A stretch of DNA of 64,000 nt from Saccharospirillaceae bacterium (GCA_022448365.1 JAKVCS010000004.1:1-64000); one strand, 5' to 3'; shown: positions 8,490 to 19,679, numbered from the stretch's first letter. The notes: generated from the sequence alone by a model not told the origin. Made by a program: numbers and translations.

Positions 8490-9398
8490 TTAGTTTGGAG
8501 AGTAATCTGACAGCTTCATTTCTTCGGCGATGCACTCGCGCAACCAGGCGTGAGCCGGGTCTTTATCATGGAGTTCGTGCCAACACAGGTGATAGTGGTT
8601 TTCCGGCGCACGAATATCCAGTGGCCGGTAATCCAGTGCTAAATGCTGCATTGCGGTATCAGCGATGTGCTCCGGTAAAATCATCAGGCTATGATTACTC
8701 GCCACGACTGAAAATGCAGCGGAAAAATACGGGACTTCAAATAGCGTTCGGCGATTTAATCCCTGATCTTCCAGTGCTTTATCGATAAAGGAATCTTTAT
8801 CGCCACCGCTGTTCAGGCGAACAAACGGGTAGTCGATCACATCAGTCAAAACCACGTGTTGATGTGTTGCTAATGGGTGGTCTTTTCTCATCAGGCAGAC
8901 GGGCTTGTCGGCACCAAGGTAAATACTGCATAAACCTTCCGGTAAGACCGACAGCGTAGTAGACACCAGATCCATGGGTAAATGCCCCAGCTGAGTGATC
9001 TGTTCCGGCTTCCACACTTCATAAATCAGATCGATTCCCGGGGCCTCGCGTTGCAGGCGGTTGATGACTGCCGGAAAAATATATTGAGCAACGTAATCGG
9101 TGCAGGCAAAACTGAACCGGCGCTGGCAAGTCTCTGGTTTAAATTCTTCCTGTTTCAGGTTACCCACATCCGCAAGAATGGCATCCACTTTGGGTAACAG
9201 CTGCTTGGCGCGGGCACTGAGCAGGTAATCGTTTTGTTCACGTACCAGTAATGGATCACCAAAGTAGTCGCGCAGCTGGCTCAGCTGGCGACTCATGGCT
9301 GATTGGGTCAGGTGCAGGCGGTTGGCTGCCTGGGTAACGTTACGTTCTTCCAGCAATACCAACAGCGCACGGAGCAGATTAAGGTTGAGACGTTCCAC
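8490..9398 (-). CDS. LysR-family transcriptional regulator
   Basis: 302 residues, the usual LysR length. The winged helix-turn-helix at 3-62 shows the family pattern: V-T-Q-A-A-N-R-L-H-L-T-Q-S-A-M-S-R-Q-L, then D-P-L-L-V-R. Residues 90-300 form the periplasmic-binding-protein-like effector domain. It resembles the PbpR/NodD-like branch with C-T-D-Y-V-A-Q. No divergent target gene is adjacent: it runs toward the CLCA_X gene and is read in the same direction as hisC, 30 bases away. Its target cannot be named. Confidence 0.85.
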   Translation of the reverse strand: MERLNLNLLRALLVLLEERNVTQAANRLHLTQSAMSRQLSQLRDYFGDPLLVREQNDYLLSARAKQLLPKVDAILADVGNLKQEEFKPETCQRRFSFACTDYVAQYIFPAVINRLQREAPGIDLIYEVWKPEQITQLGHLPMDLVSTTLSVLPEGLCSIYLGADKPVCLMRKDHPLATHQHVVLTDVIDYPFVRLNSGGDKDSFIDKALEDQGLNRRTLFEVPYFSAAFSVVASNHSLMILPEHIADTAMQHLALDYRPLDIRAPENHYHLCWHELHDKDPAHAWLRECIAEEMKLSDYSPN

Positions 9399-9428
9399 GT
9401 TGCACTCTTTGAAACGGAGTTCGGTTGC

Positions 9429-10508
9429 TTAACCGTTTATTAATGCCTGAATCAGGGCCTGATTTTCCGGCGCTTTACCCACGGTAAAGCGCAGGCAGTT
9501 ATTAAGCAGTGGGTGGCCACCGTCCAGGCATTTGATCAGGATTTTCTGTTGCTTCAGCGTAGCAAAGATCGCTTTTGCCTGTTGCCCGTGAGGACAACGT
9601 GCGAGGATAAAGTTGGCCTCAGAGGTGTGGGTTTCAAAACCCAGCTTGTTCAGCTCTTCATTCAGCCAGCTGCGTTGGGCTTTTAATTGCTGGCACTGAT
9701 CAATCAGCACGTCATAGTGTTTCAGCGCGAACGCAGCCGATGCCTGAGTCAGAACATTAATGTTGTATGGCATGCGGATTTTATTAATTTCGTTTAGCCA
9801 TTCCGGGCGACCAAATAACATGCCCAGGCGCAGGCCAGCCAGACCCACTTTGGAAAGTGTACGCATTACCAATACATTGTCATATTGATCCAACCAGTTC
9901 AGATGATTACGGCTGGAGAACGGCAGATACGCTTCGTCCAGAACGACCAGGCCATTGCTGGCTTTAACGATGGCGTGTAAATCGTCTTCTGCCCATAAAT
10001 TACCGGTTGGGTTGTTTGGCTGGGCGAGGAAAATTAATTCTGGCTGCTGTTCGTTAATAGCCGACAGCATGGCGTCGATATCCAACGAAAAATCGGCATT
10101 TAATGGCACGCCGACATAATCGATACCAATAAAGGTAGCGATCATTTTGTACATTACAAAACCCGGTTCCGGCGCCAGAATTTTTGCACCAGGTTTGGCT
10201 ACCGCCATGGCTAGTAACTGAATAATTTCATCAGAACCATTACCCAGCAAAATATCGTATTGCTCTGGTACCTGCATTACGTTGCGCAAGCCATCACACA
10301 CTTCGGGCGCCGTTGGATGGGGATAACGGTTGAGGGCACATTCGGCGAGAATACCTTGCCACTCGTTGACCATGTCTCCGGGCCAGGTGAATGGATTCTC
10401 CATCGCATCCAGTTTAATCATGCCGCTGGCGTCGCCCACCGGATACGCCTGTAATGCACGAATTTCCGGGCGGATTAATTGTTCTACCTGATCTGTGATG
10501 GAGGCCAT
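9429..10508 (-). CDS. hisC: Histidinol-phosphate aminotransferase HisC
   Basis: 359 residues. This PLP-dependent class II aminotransferase converts imidazole acetol phosphate and glutamate to histidinol phosphate. The PLP lysine is K220 in T-L-S-K-V-G-L-A-G-L-R-L-G. The N-P-T-G block is at 166-169, D191-E-A-Y contacts the pyridine ring, and a Y-P substrate-binding pair lies at 62-63. It follows hisD by 283 bases, so it may have its own promoter. That gap holds only weak hairpins. Order murA-hisG-hisD-hisC matches Pseudomonas, which supports hisC over other aminotransferases. Confidence 0.92.
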   Translation of the reverse strand: MASITDQVEQLIRPEIRALQAYPVGDASGMIKLDAMENPFTWPGDMVNEWQGILAECALNRYPHPTAPEVCDGLRNVMQVPEQYDILLGNGSDEIIQLLAMAVAKPGAKILAPEPGFVMYKMIATFIGIDYVGVPLNADFSLDIDAMLSAINEQQPELIFLAQPNNPTGNLWAEDDLHAIVKASNGLVVLDEAYLPFSSRNHLNWLDQYDNVLVMRTLSKVGLAGLRLGMLFGRPEWLNEINKIRMPYNINVLTQASAAFALKHYDVLIDQCQQLKAQRSWLNEELNKLGFETHTSEANFILARCPHGQQAKAIFATLKQQKILIKCLDGGHPLLNNCLRFTVGKAPENQALIQALING

Positions 10509-10791
10509 AATTGTCTCGAAGGTTTCTGATTCTGAAAAAAGATCGATGGTTATCTGAAGATCAACCGTCTATGGCGTGGATGCCATAACAGAGTCCGCAG
10601 GGATGTGTATACGGCGTGTTGAGCTGAGATACTGATCGATCTTTTTGAAATACGCAAAACAAGAAAGGAAATACGTTTAGCCGCCCACATCGCAAGGTGC
10701 GTCACTCAGCACATCCATGTTGCTGCTTTTAAAAGTACTGCCTTCCTTATTTATAAGCTCCGCAAAGCGGATAGCTGTTTTTTAATACGTA

Positions 10792-12096
10792 CTATTTTTT
10801 AATTCGGTACTCGGCAGAGCGAGCGTGCGCTTCCAGGTGCTCGCCACGAGCCAGAACCGAAGCCACTTTGCCCAGTTCAGATGCACCGTCTGGAGAACAC
10901 ATAATTAACGACGAACGTTTCTGGAAGTCGTATACCCCCAGTGGCGAAGAGAACCGCGCAGTACCCGACGTTGGTAGTACGTGGTTCGGTCCGGCGCAAT
11001 AATCACCCAGTGATTCCGATGTGTGACGACCCATAAAAATGGCGCCAGCATGACGAATACCCGGCAACAAGGCTTGTGGGTCTTCGACCGATAATTCCAG
11101 GTGCTCAGGAGCGATACGGTTAGTCACTTCCAGCGCTTCATCCATATCCGCCACTTTGATTAATGCCGCACGGCCAGCGAGAGAAGCCCGAATGATGTCG
11201 GCGCGCTGCATATCCGGCAGTAATTTATCGATGCTGGCTTTTACCTGATCGAGGAAATCGCCATCTGGAGAAACCAAAATCGACTGGGCATCTTCATCGT
11301 GTTCTGCCTGGGAGAATAAATCCATCGCAATCCAGTCAGGATCGGTTTTGCCATCGCATACCACCAGAATTTCCGATGGGCCTGCAATCATATCGATACC
11401 AACCGCACCAAAGACCTGGCGCTTAGCGGTCGCAACAAAAATATTGCCCGGACCAACAATTTTATCGACCTTGGGAACGGTTTCTGTGCCGTACGCTAAC
11501 GCTGCAACGGCCTGCGCGCCCCCGACGGTAAATACGCGTGTTACGCCTGCGACAGCCGCAGCGGCTAAAACCAACTGGTTAACTTCACCACCCGGTGTTG
11601 GCACCACCATGATAATTTCCTGCACACCCGCCACGTGGGCAGGCAGCGCATTCATTAATACCGACGATGGGTAAGCCGCTTTACCGCCCGGTACGTAGAT
11701 ACCGACACGGTCCATCGGGGTTACTTTCTGCCCCAGCACGGTGCCATCAGCTTCGGTGTACTGCCAGGAATCTTGTTTTTGCTTCTCGTGATAAGCCGTT
11801 ACCCGTTCTGCGGCTTTTAACAGCGCGCTGCGCTGATTCTCCGGCAGTGTATCCAGTGCTTGCTGCAGTTGTTGCTGATTTAACTCCAGTTCCGACATGC
11901 TGGTGGCATGCAGGTGATCAAAACGGTTGGAATATTCCACCACCGCCGCATCACCACGAGCTTTCACCTGGGTAAGAATATCAGTAACAATTTGCTGAAC
12001 CTGGTGATCGGAGACTGCTTCCCAGGCGAGTAAGGCATCCATTTGCTCGGCAAAATCAGCCTGATCCGAGCTTAAACGACGAATATCAATGGCCAT
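10792..12096 (-). CDS. hisD: Histidinol dehydrogenase HisD
   Basis: 434 residues, full length. It performs the last two oxidations of histidine synthesis, histidinol to histidine, with NAD and zinc. Visible motifs include the [16 protein letters not shown] substrate region, [17 protein letters not shown] and the metal-binding S-Q-A-E-H-D-E-D. The C-terminal [19 protein letters not shown] is diagnostic. It starts 54 bases after the hisG stop and is probably in the murA-hisG-hisD operon. Confidence 0.96.
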   Translation of the reverse strand: MAIDIRRLSSDQADFAEQMDALLAWEAVSDHQVQQIVTDILTQVKARGDAAVVEYSNRFDHLHATSMSELELNQQQLQQALDTLPENQRSALLKAAERVTAYHEKQKQDSWQYTEADGTVLGQKVTPMDRVGIYVPGGKAAYPSSVLMNALPAHVAGVQEIIMVVPTPGGEVNQLVLAAAAVAGVTRVFTVGGAQAVAALAYGTETVPKVDKIVGPGNIFVATAKRQVFGAVGIDMIAGPSEILVVCDGKTDPDWIAMDLFSQAEHDEDAQSILVSPDGDFLDQVKASIDKLLPDMQRADIIRASLAGRAALIKVADMDEALEVTNRIAPEHLELSVEDPQALLPGIRHAGAIFMGRHTSESLGDYCAGPNHVLPTSGTARFSSPLGVYDFQKRSSLIMCSPDGASELGKVASVLARGEHLEAHARSAEYRIKK

Positions 12097-12150
12097 AAGG
12101 TGTACCTGAATAAATAGGGCCTCTGAACAATTCAGAGACCGAAAAGGGAA

Positions 12151-12798
12151 TTAACCGGCGTTACGCTGACGCTCTACGGCTGCTGCCATCTGATCGATGA
12201 TTGGCTGGATCTGAGCGTGTTTTACCTTCATTGCCGCGCGACCTGCAACCAGGCGCGAGCTGATGGGGGCAATCAGATCTCGTGCTTCCAGGCCATTGGC
12301 TTTCAGGGTGTTACCGGTATCAACAATATCAACGATCATATCGGCCAGATTCATAATCGGCGCCAGTTCCATTCCACCGTATAACTTGATGATATCCACC
12401 TGACGACCCTGCTCAGCAAAGTAGCGCTTAGCAACGTTGACGAACTTGGTCGCTACTTTTAAACGGCCTGCCGGCATCTCTGCCTCTTTAATGGCTGCTG
12501 TCATTAAACGACAGGTCGCGATGTTCAAATCCAGTGGTTCACACAAATTATCACTGCCGTATTCCATTAATACGTCTTTTCCGGCAATGCCCAGGTCGGC
12601 GGCACCGTATTCGACGTAGGTCGGTACGTCCACGGCGCGTTGTACGATCAGCTTGATATGATCATGGTTGGTATCGAAGATCAGCTTACGACTCTTTTTA
12701 ATGTCCTCCACCGGATGAATACCCGCCTCTGCCAGCAGAGGTAAGGTGTCATCTAAAATACGGCCTTTGGAGAGGGCAATGGTTAGCGGTTGAGTCAT
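12151..12798 (-). CDS. hisG: ATP phosphoribosyltransferase, short form HisG
   Basis: 215 residues, the short HisG form that lacks the C-terminal regulatory domain. It catalyses the first step of histidine synthesis, joining ATP and PRPP. The start [11 protein letters not shown] is typical, and the PRPP loop D-I-V-D-T-G-N-T-L lies at about residues 158-166. Short HisG works as a hetero-octamer with the regulatory subunit HisZ in characterised species. No hisZ is in the window. It starts 23 bases after the murA stop. Confidence 0.95.
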   Translation of the reverse strand: MTQPLTIALSKGRILDDTLPLLAEAGIHPVEDIKKSRKLIFDTNHDHIKLIVQRAVDVPTYVEYGAADLGIAGKDVLMEYGSDNLCEPLDLNIATCRLMTAAIKEAEMPAGRLKVATKFVNVAKRYFAEQGRQVDIIKLYGGMELAPIMNLADMIVDIVDTGNTLKANGLEARDLIAPISSRLVAGRAAMKVKHAQIQPIIDQMAAAVERQRNAG

Positions 12799-12821
12799 CA
12801 GTTCTTCTCTAATTAACAGAT

Positions 12822-14099
<1,278 letters not shown>

Positions 14100-14336
14100 T
14101 CAGGCTCCTGCTTTTTCGGCAGGGGTCAGAGCGCGGATGGTAACCGCGTGAATGCGGCCATCGGCAATATATGGATTAAGAATTTTGTAAACAAACTGCT
14201 GGCGCTTAACTGCGTTGAGGTCATTAAAGACATCAGCCACGGCTTCTACTTCGTATTTGTAGCCGTCACCGTCAACAAACCAGTTCACTTCAGGAGCTTC
14301 AGATTGCAGAACTTGCAGAATTTCCGCCGGGGTCAT
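14100..14336 (-). CDS. ibaG: BolA-family protein IbaG
   Basis: 78 residues from ATG 14336; the frame extends to 14375 but the extra 13 residues match nothing in the family. The BolA fold is recognisable by D-G-D-G-Y-K-Y-E-V and the helix K-R-Q-Q-F-V-Y-K-I-L ending with G-R-I-H-A-V-T-I. Family members bind monothiol glutaredoxins through an iron-sulfur cluster; IbaG in E. coli is linked to acid stress. Its place between mlaB and murA is conserved across gammaproteobacteria. Confidence 0.9.
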   Translation of the reverse strand: MTPAEILQVLQSEAPEVNWFVDGDGYKYEVEAVADVFNDLNAVKRQQFVYKILNPYIADGRIHAVTIRALTPAEKAGA

Positions 14337-14447
14337 AAGTACTTCACTAGTCAGCTTGAGAAAACGCCCAATCATAGCGGATTTGTACGATAAACCGAAG
14401 GGAAAAGCGCCGCCGTAGCAGCGCGATCGCTATTTGGCGCAGAGGAA

Positions 14448-14756
14448 TCAGTCGAGAAGTGGTTCAATCACAGGTTGCAGATCACTGATATCGATAATCG
14501 GCCGCATATGTTGTGGCAGATTCTTGATTTTGAGTTCAATATTTTGCGCGTTGGCTGCGCGCAGCCATTCCAGGATCAGCGCCACGCCAACACTGGAGAC
14601 CCGGCCAACGCCCGACATATCGACTGTCCATTCTGACCCGGCTTTCGATAGCAAATGTTTGCCCGGCTCGATCACACCAACCGTTGTGCTGTTCAGCAGG
14701 TCACCGCTGAGACTGGCACTGGAAGCGCTGATCATGCGTAACTCGGCGTTAACCAT
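14448..14756 (-). CDS. mlaB: MlaB, STAS-domain component of the Mla lipid transporter
   Basis: 102 residues forming one STAS domain. The conserved W-T-V-D-M-S-G-V-G-R-V-S-S-V-G-V-A segment sits mid-protein. MlaB binds the ATPase MlaF on the cytoplasmic side of the MlaFEDB complex and is needed for its stability. It is last of the mla genes, one base after mlaC. Sequence alone would only give a STAS protein; the operon context makes the call. Confidence 0.9.
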   Translation of the reverse strand: MVNAELRMISASSASLSGDLLNSTTVGVIEPGKHLLSKAGSEWTVDMSGVGRVSSVGVALILEWLRAANAQNIELKIKNLPQHMRPIIDISDLQPVIEPLLD

Positions 14757-14757
14757 A

Positions 14758-15417
14758 TTATTCCCCCGCTTGCTGTTTTTTGCGCAGCTTACGCCCTTGT
14801 TGTTTTAAGGCGTCAATCCAGTTGTCGATGGCCAGACCGATGTTGCCATCTGCTTGCGACACCATCTGAGAAAATTGCTCGTTGAAGAGTTTGCCGACGT
14901 TAATGCCATTAACAATGACGTTTTGGGCCATCCAGCGGCGTTGCCTGTGGTGTAAATACATACTTTGTGTAATCGGGAAAACCTTGCCGCTCGGGGTGAC
15001 TACTTCAAGATCCACCAATGTGTTACGCAGGGTATTTTTCACCCCGGTTTTAGGTGGCATTACCCGCACATCGTAGTCTTTGAATTCGATCAGCCCGGTA
15101 GCATAAGAACTCAGCAAGCTGCGCTTAAAGGCTCGGGCGAAGCGTTTGCGCTGATCCAGACTGGCTTTGCGGTAGTGCTTGCCCATGATACGGCGGGTGA
15201 GGCGTTTGAAGTCGACCATCGGCCCCAGTACGTCTTCCAGCTCCCAGAAGAACTTGGCCTTATCGCTTTCGTAGTAGTTGCGATTATTGTTGATGGTTTC
15301 CAGCAGTTCTTCTGTTGTCCGTTTCACAACTTCATGTGCCTGCTCGGCCAGCTCTTGCCCCGAGGCCAGGCTGAGCTGGCTGTACAACAATGTCATTAAC
15401 AGTAACAGTGCGCGCAT
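14758..15417 (-). CDS. mlaC: MlaC, periplasmic phospholipid carrier
   Basis: 219 residues. A signal peptide (about 1-18) ends near L-A-S. The Tol-Tol-Ttg2 family domain follows, with V-D-F-K-R-L-T-R-R-I-M-G-K-H-Y-R near residues 72-87 and W-M-A-Q-N-V-I-V-N-G-I-N-V further on. MlaC ferries phospholipids between the outer-membrane MlaA complex and MlaFEDB at the inner membrane. The basic, Gln-rich tail (last 15 residues) is a minor oddity. No mlaA is in the window, as is normal. Confidence 0.94.
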   Translation of the reverse strand: MRALLLLMTLLYSQLSLASGQELAEQAHEVVKRTTEELLETINNNRNYYESDKAKFFWELEDVLGPMVDFKRLTRRIMGKHYRKASLDQRKRFARAFKRSLLSSYATGLIEFKDYDVRVMPPKTGVKNTLRNTLVDLEVVTPSGKVFPITQSMYLHHRQRRWMAQNVIVNGINVGKLFNEQFSQMVSQADGNIGLAIDNWIDALKQQGRKLRKKQQAGE

Positions 15418-15449
15418 CTTTCTCTCCTAGTCCTTTGCTACCGTGGCAA

Positions 15450-15911
15450 TCAACCTTCTTCTGCCTTGTTAAACAGGAAGCGGCCAATCAATTCCTCCAG
15501 GACCAGGGCCGATTGGGTGTCTTCGACCCAATCACCGTCTTCGAGGTACTCTTCTTCGGCGCCCACGGTCAGGCCGATGTATTTTTCACCCAGCAGGCCA
15601 GCAGTCAGGATGGCTGCCGATGTGTCCAGTGTCAGGGTGCTCATTGAGGTGTCAATTTCCATTTCCACCACTGCGGAATACCACTCAGGATCGAGGTAAA
15701 CTTTGGTTACCCGACCAATCGTCACACCTGACATGGAAACCTTAGCACGCTCGGTTAAGCCAGCCAGGTTTTCAAAGCGGGCTTTCAGGGTATAGGTACT
15801 GCCATTCCCTTGAGTTGATAAGCCACTGACCCTTAAGGCCATTAATACCAGAGCAATAACGCCCAAAACCATAAAGGTGCCAACGGTCAGTTCTACAAAA
15901 CGCATGCGCAT
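15450..15911 (-). CDS. mlaD: MlaD, MCE-domain subunit of the Mla transporter
   Basis: 153 residues. One N-terminal membrane helix (about 8-30) is followed by an MCE domain (about 38-118): Y-T-L-K-A-R-F-E-N-L-A-G-L, then V-S-M-S-G-V-T-I-G-R-V. A conserved L-L-G-E-K-Y-I-G-L closes the domain. MlaD forms the hexameric periplasmic ring that funnels lipids into MlaE. It begins two bases after mlaE stops. Confidence 0.95.
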   Translation of the reverse strand: MRMRFVELTVGTFMVLGVIALVLMALRVSGLSTQGNGSTYTLKARFENLAGLTERAKVSMSGVTIGRVTKVYLDPEWYSAVVEMEIDTSMSTLTLDTSAAILTAGLLGEKYIGLTVGAEEEYLEDGDWVEDTQSALVLEELIGRFLFNKAEEG

Positions 15912-15913
15912 AA

Positions 15914-16702
15914 TTAAATGCCTCCCAGCATGACGGCAGTCAATACAAAATCCAGTCCCAGTACCGCCAGTGATGAAATCACAACGGTTTGAGTTGTTGC
16001 TTTACCAATACCTTCAGATGTTGGTATTGAGTCGTAACCTTGATAAACCGCAATCCAGGTGACGACTAAGCCAAACGCAACGGACTTGATGACACCTTTG
16101 ATTACGTCTTCATAAAAATCGACAGAGGCCTGCATATTGCCCCAATAGGCACCTTCATCAATGCCCAGCATATCGACCGCGACAAATGCACCACCCCAGA
16201 TGCCGACGGTACTGAACAGCAACGCCAGAATTGGCATTGAGATCAGGCCTGCCCAGAGGCGTGGTGTGATCACCCGTTTCAGTGGATCAACACCCATCAT
16301 TTCCATGGCGGATAATTGTTCGGTTGCTTTCATCAGGCCAATTTCGGCCGTCAGCGCAGAACCGGCGCGACCCGCAAACAACAGAGCGGTCATCACCGGG
16401 CCAAGCTCGCGCAGTAATGTCAGCGACACCATCGTGCCGAGTGCTGCTTCTGAGCCAAAGTCAGATAAAATGGTGTAGCCTTGAAGGCCGAGTACCATGC
16501 CAACAAAGAAGCCCGCGACGAGAATAATAGAAAGCGATCGAACGCCAACAGAGTGAATCTGACTGACAAGGTCAGAAAACCCAGCGCTCCCCGGGCCGCC
16601 CCAGGTAACGGAGTTGGCCATCAACATCGTCGCGCGTCCCAGCGACTGAATCGATTCAACCCCATGGCGGCCCATCGCCAGATAGCGTTTAAATATATTC
16701 AT
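15914..16702 (-). CDS. mlaE: MlaE, permease of the Mla lipid transporter
   Basis: 262 residues with about five or six membrane segments. The permease signature E-L-G-P-V-M-T-A-L-L-F-A-G-R-A-G-S-A is in the middle, followed by E-I-G-L-M-K-A-T-E-Q-L. It forms the membrane core of MlaFEDB. Its ATG overlaps the mlaF stop by one base (TAATG), so the two are translationally coupled. Confidence 0.96.
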   Translation of the reverse strand: MNIFKRYLAMGRHGVESIQSLGRATMLMANSVTWGGPGSAGFSDLVSQIHSVGVRSLSIILVAGFFVGMVLGLQGYTILSDFGSEAALGTMVSLTLLRELGPVMTALLFAGRAGSALTAEIGLMKATEQLSAMEMMGVDPLKRVITPRLWAGLISMPILALLFSTVGIWGGAFVAVDMLGIDEGAYWGNMQASVDFYEDVIKGVIKSVAFGLVVTWIAVYQGYDSIPTSEGIGKATTQTVVISSLAVLGLDFVLTAVMLGGI

Positions 16703-17517
16703 TATTTAACGCCTCCGGATAGCAGTTCGCTGCGATAATCTGCAGCTGGATAATGGAACGGCACCGGCCCATCTGGATTACCTTTGAGGAATTGTTTGAC
16801 TTCGTCGTTGCCGTCGTTCAGTAATTCTTCCGGCGTACCGAAACCAATCACCTTGCCACCTGACAGCACGCATAAATAGTCGGCGATATTGCAGGACTCT
16901 TCGATATCGTGGGAGACCAGCAGGCTGGTCAGCCCCAATGCCTGGTTCAGACCACGGATCAGTTTCACAATCATGCCCATTGAAATAGGGTCCAGGCCAG
17001 TAAAGGGTTCGTCATACATGATGACTTCCGGGTCCATAGCAATCGAACGTGCTAATGCCACCCGTCGAGCCATGCCGCCCGATAATTCCGCTGGGTTAAG
17101 ATCGTGGGCGCCGCGTAAACCAACCGCCTCCAGTTTCATTAATACCAGATCGCGAATCATGGTTTCCGGGATATCAGTATGAACCCTTAACGGAAAGGCG
17201 ACATTATCGAAAACATTCAGATCGGTGAACAGCGCTCCGGTCTGGAACAGCATGCTCATATTTTTTCGACGAAAATTGAACAGGTCTTTGCGGGACAATT
17301 GTGGGATGCTGTGGCCATCAACAACAATGCTGCCGCTATCCGGCATCAGCTGTCCGCCAATCAGTCGCAGCAATGTGGTTTTCCCGGTTCCGCTGGGTCC
17401 CATGATGGCCGTTACTTTTCCGCGTGGAAAATCAACATCCATATTATCGTAAATCAGCCGGTCGCCTCGGCTGAAACTCATTCCGCGTATCGAAACGTAG
17501 GGCTTATCCGAGGACAT
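16702..17517 (-). CDS. mlaF: MlaF, ATPase of the Mla lipid transporter
   Basis: 271 residues from ATG 17517. The longer frame (to 17649) carries a hydrophobic stretch foreign to the family and overlaps the divergent yrbG region, so it is rejected. Walker A is G-P-S-G-T-G-K-T, the ABC signature is L-S-G-G-M-A-R-R and Walker B is V-I-M-Y-D-E-P-F. It powers MlaE. As first gene of the operon it is divergent from yrbG, an arrangement shared with E. coli. Confidence 0.96.
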   Translation of the reverse strand: MSSDKPYVSIRGMSFSRGDRLIYDNMDVDFPRGKVTAIMGPSGTGKTTLLRLIGGQLMPDSGSIVVDGHSIPQLSRKDLFNFRRKNMSMLFQTGALFTDLNVFDNVAFPLRVHTDIPETMIRDLVLMKLEAVGLRGAHDLNPAELSGGMARRVALARSIAMDPEVIMYDEPFTGLDPISMGMIVKLIRGLNQALGLTSLLVSHDIEESCNIADYLCVLSGGKVIGFGTPEELLNDGNDEVKQFLKGNPDGPVPFHYPAADYRSELLSGGVK

Positions 17518-17715
17518 GAATACGTCCTTATCTCTCAGTACTTTGATGAAGCAAGCATAGCCGAATGTTATGACAGAACCAATGCTGTAACTCTGTGTAA
17601 ACACAACATACTGGTACCAGCCCACAAAACGCATTGTTGCAATTGCCAAGTGGTCATGCTCGGGTACAATGACGCGTTTATTTTTCGTCCCCGCAATATC
17701 TGGAAACTAAACAAT

Positions 17716-18678
17716 ATGTTAATGGCGTACGCGACCATCATCGTTGGCCTGGTGATACTGGTTTGGAGTGCTGATCGTTTTGTAATCGGTGCTGCCGCAA
17801 CGGCGCGAAAACTGGGCATGTCACAATTGCTGGTCGGCCTGACCATCGTATCCATTGGCACCTCGGCGCCTGAAATGTTTGTCTCGACGATGGCATCGCT
17901 GGATGGAGCGGGGAATCTGGCTATTGGTAATGCTTTGGGCTCGAACATTACCAACATCGCGCTCGTGCTCGGGGTTACCGCGCTGGTGAGCCCGATCCCA
18001 TTGCAAAAAAAGTTGCTCAAGAAAGAGCTGCCGCTGCTGGTGCTGATTTCTATTATAGGGGGGCTGGTATTAGCGGATCTGGAATTAAACTGGATCGATG
18101 CGAGTATATTAATCGCGGCTTTGATTTTTGCTTTGTATCTGATGTTTCAGGATTCTCAGGAATCCGGTGAAGCCATTGTGGATGAAGAGGAAGCTGAAGC
18201 AATCGAGAACACCGATCTTAAATCTGCGCTGCTCTGGCTATTGGTAGGATTGGGAGCGTTGATGCTGAGTTCTAAAATGCTGGTATGGGGCGCCACGGAA
18301 GTTGCTCGTGCCTATGGTGTCAGTGATCTGGTGATTGGTTTAACGATTGTGGCGATCGGTACCAGTTTGCCGGAATTAGCAGCCTCTGTTGCCAGTGCCT
18401 TGAAAGGCCATCACGATATTGCCATCGGTAATGTGATTGGCTCCAACATGTTTAATTTATTAGCGGTGATGCCGATTCCCGGATTGGTTGCAGTCACTGC
18501 GGTTGAGCCGATGGCGCTGTATCGTGATTACAGTGTGATGATGGCATTAACCTGTGCGCTATTGATTCTGTTTTTAATCAGTTATCGTAAAGGCACTCTG
18601 GGCCGTGCTTCCGGCGCTTTTTTAAGTGCCTGCTATGCCGGATATTTAGTTACTTTGTTTTATATGAGTGCCCAATGA
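17716..18678 (+). CDS. yrbG: Calcium/sodium antiporter-family protein YrbG
   Basis: 320 residues from ATG 17716 (ATG 17722 is also possible); upstream frame sequence is antisense to mlaF. There are about ten membrane helices in two inverted halves. The two alpha-repeats of the CaCA family show G-N-A-L-G-S-N-I-T-N-I-A and G-N-V-I-G-S-N-M-F-N-L-L, each preceded by G-T-S-x-P-E. A cytoplasmic acidic loop at about 148-168 separates the halves. It would exchange sodium or potassium for calcium; physiological need is unclear even in E. coli. It overlaps kdsD by four bases. Confidence 0.92.
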   Translation: MLMAYATIIVGLVILVWSADRFVIGAAATARKLGMSQLLVGLTIVSIGTSAPEMFVSTMASLDGAGNLAIGNALGSNITNIALVLGVTALVSPIPLQKKLLKKELPLLVLISIIGGLVLADLELNWIDASILIAALIFALYLMFQDSQESGEAIVDEEEAEAIENTDLKSALLWLLVGLGALMLSSKMLVWGATEVARAYGVSDLVIGLTIVAIGTSLPELAASVASALKGHHDIAIGNVIGSNMFNLLAVMPIPGLVAVTAVEPMALYRDYSVMMALTCALLILFLISYRKGTLGRASGAFLSACYAGYLVTLFYMSAQ

Positions 18679-19679
18679 GCATCAACAACACAAACACCCC
18701 GAATACAGACACCTCCACTGCATTTGATTTTATTAAATCCGGGCAGCGCACGATTGAGTTAGAACAGCAGGCCATCATTAATCTGAAGCCCCGCATTGAT
18801 GAAGCGTTTGTCAAAGCATGTCAGATGATTCTCGACTGCAAAGGCCGTGTCGTGGTTACCGGCATGGGTAAGTCGGGTCATATTGGTAATAAAATTGCGG
18901 CGACGTTAGCCAGCACCGGTACCCCCGCTTTTTTTGTTCATCCGGGGGAAGCCAGTCACGGTGATATGGGCATGATTCAGTCGGAAGACGTGGTAATTGC
19001 CCTGTCTAATTCCGGTGAAAGTGGTGAGGTAACCAGCCTGCTGCCGCTGTTTAAGCGTCTTGATTGTGGTCTGATCAGTATGACGGGTAAGCCGACCTCC
19101 AGTTTGGCGAAAGCTGCGGATGCTCACCTGAATACCGGTGTAGAGCAAGAGGCCTGCCCGCTGGATCTGGCCCCTACATCATCAACCACAACCGCTCTGG
19201 TGATGGGAGATGCATTGGCGATTGCGCTGTTAGAAGCCCGCGGTTTTACCGCCGAAGATTTTGCCTTCTCTCATCCTGGTGGAAGTCTGGGGCGTCGCCT
19301 GCTGTTGAAAGTCGAAAACATTATGCATGCCGGTAAACAGATTCCGGTTGTAACGCCCGACACTCCGATGTCGGAAGCATTGCTGGTGGTAACGTCAAAA
19401 GGGCTGGGTATGACCACGGTGCAGCAGGACGGCAGCCTGCAGGGTATTTTCACCGATGGCGACTTACGTCGTGCGATTGATCATGGCGTTGATATTCACA
19501 GTGCCACCATTGCTGATGTCATGACTGCCGGGTGTAAAACTACCGAACCTGGTATTCTCGCTGCAGAAGCGTTGAAGGTGATGGAAGACAACAAAATTAA
19601 TGCGCTGGTGGTTATGAACGGTGACGACGTTGCCGGTGTGATTAATATGCACGATTTATTGCGTGCCGGAGTAATCTGA
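18675..19679 (+). CDS. kdsD: D-arabinose 5-phosphate isomerase KdsD
   Basis: 334 residues. It interconverts ribulose 5-phosphate and arabinose 5-phosphate, the first step toward Kdo in lipopolysaccharide. An N-terminal SIS domain (about 40-185: V-V-V-T-G-M-G-K-S-G-H-I-G, and S-N-S-G-E-S-G-E-V) precedes two CBS domains (about 215-334). The end T-D-G-D-L-R-R and I-N-M-H-D-L-L-R-A-G are typical. The start ATG overlaps the yrbG stop and its TGA overlaps the lptC ATG. The gene normally next in line, kdsC, is absent here. Confidence 0.96.
   Translation: MSINNTNTPNTDTSTAFDFIKSGQRTIELEQQAIINLKPRIDEAFVKACQMILDCKGRVVVTGMGKSGHIGNKIAATLASTGTPAFFVHPGEASHGDMGMIQSEDVVIALSNSGESGEVTSLLPLFKRLDCGLISMTGKPTSSLAKAADAHLNTGVEQEACPLDLAPTSSTTTALVMGDALAIALLEARGFTAEDFAFSHPGGSLGRRLLLKVENIMHAGKQIPVVTPDTPMSEALLVVTSKGLGMTTVQQDGSLQGIFTDGDLRRAIDHGVDIHSATIADVMTAGCKTTEPGILAAEALKVMEDNKINALVVMNGDDVAGVINMHDLLRAGVI

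Noticed and set aside
16702-17649. Longer MlaF with a hydrophobic N-terminal extension
   Set aside because: The first 44 residues are unlike any MlaF and lie in the divergent intergenic region.
17299-17715. N-terminal extension of the yrbG frame
   Set aside because: It is antisense to mlaF and lacks antiporter sequence; the membrane protein starts cleanly at ATG 17716.
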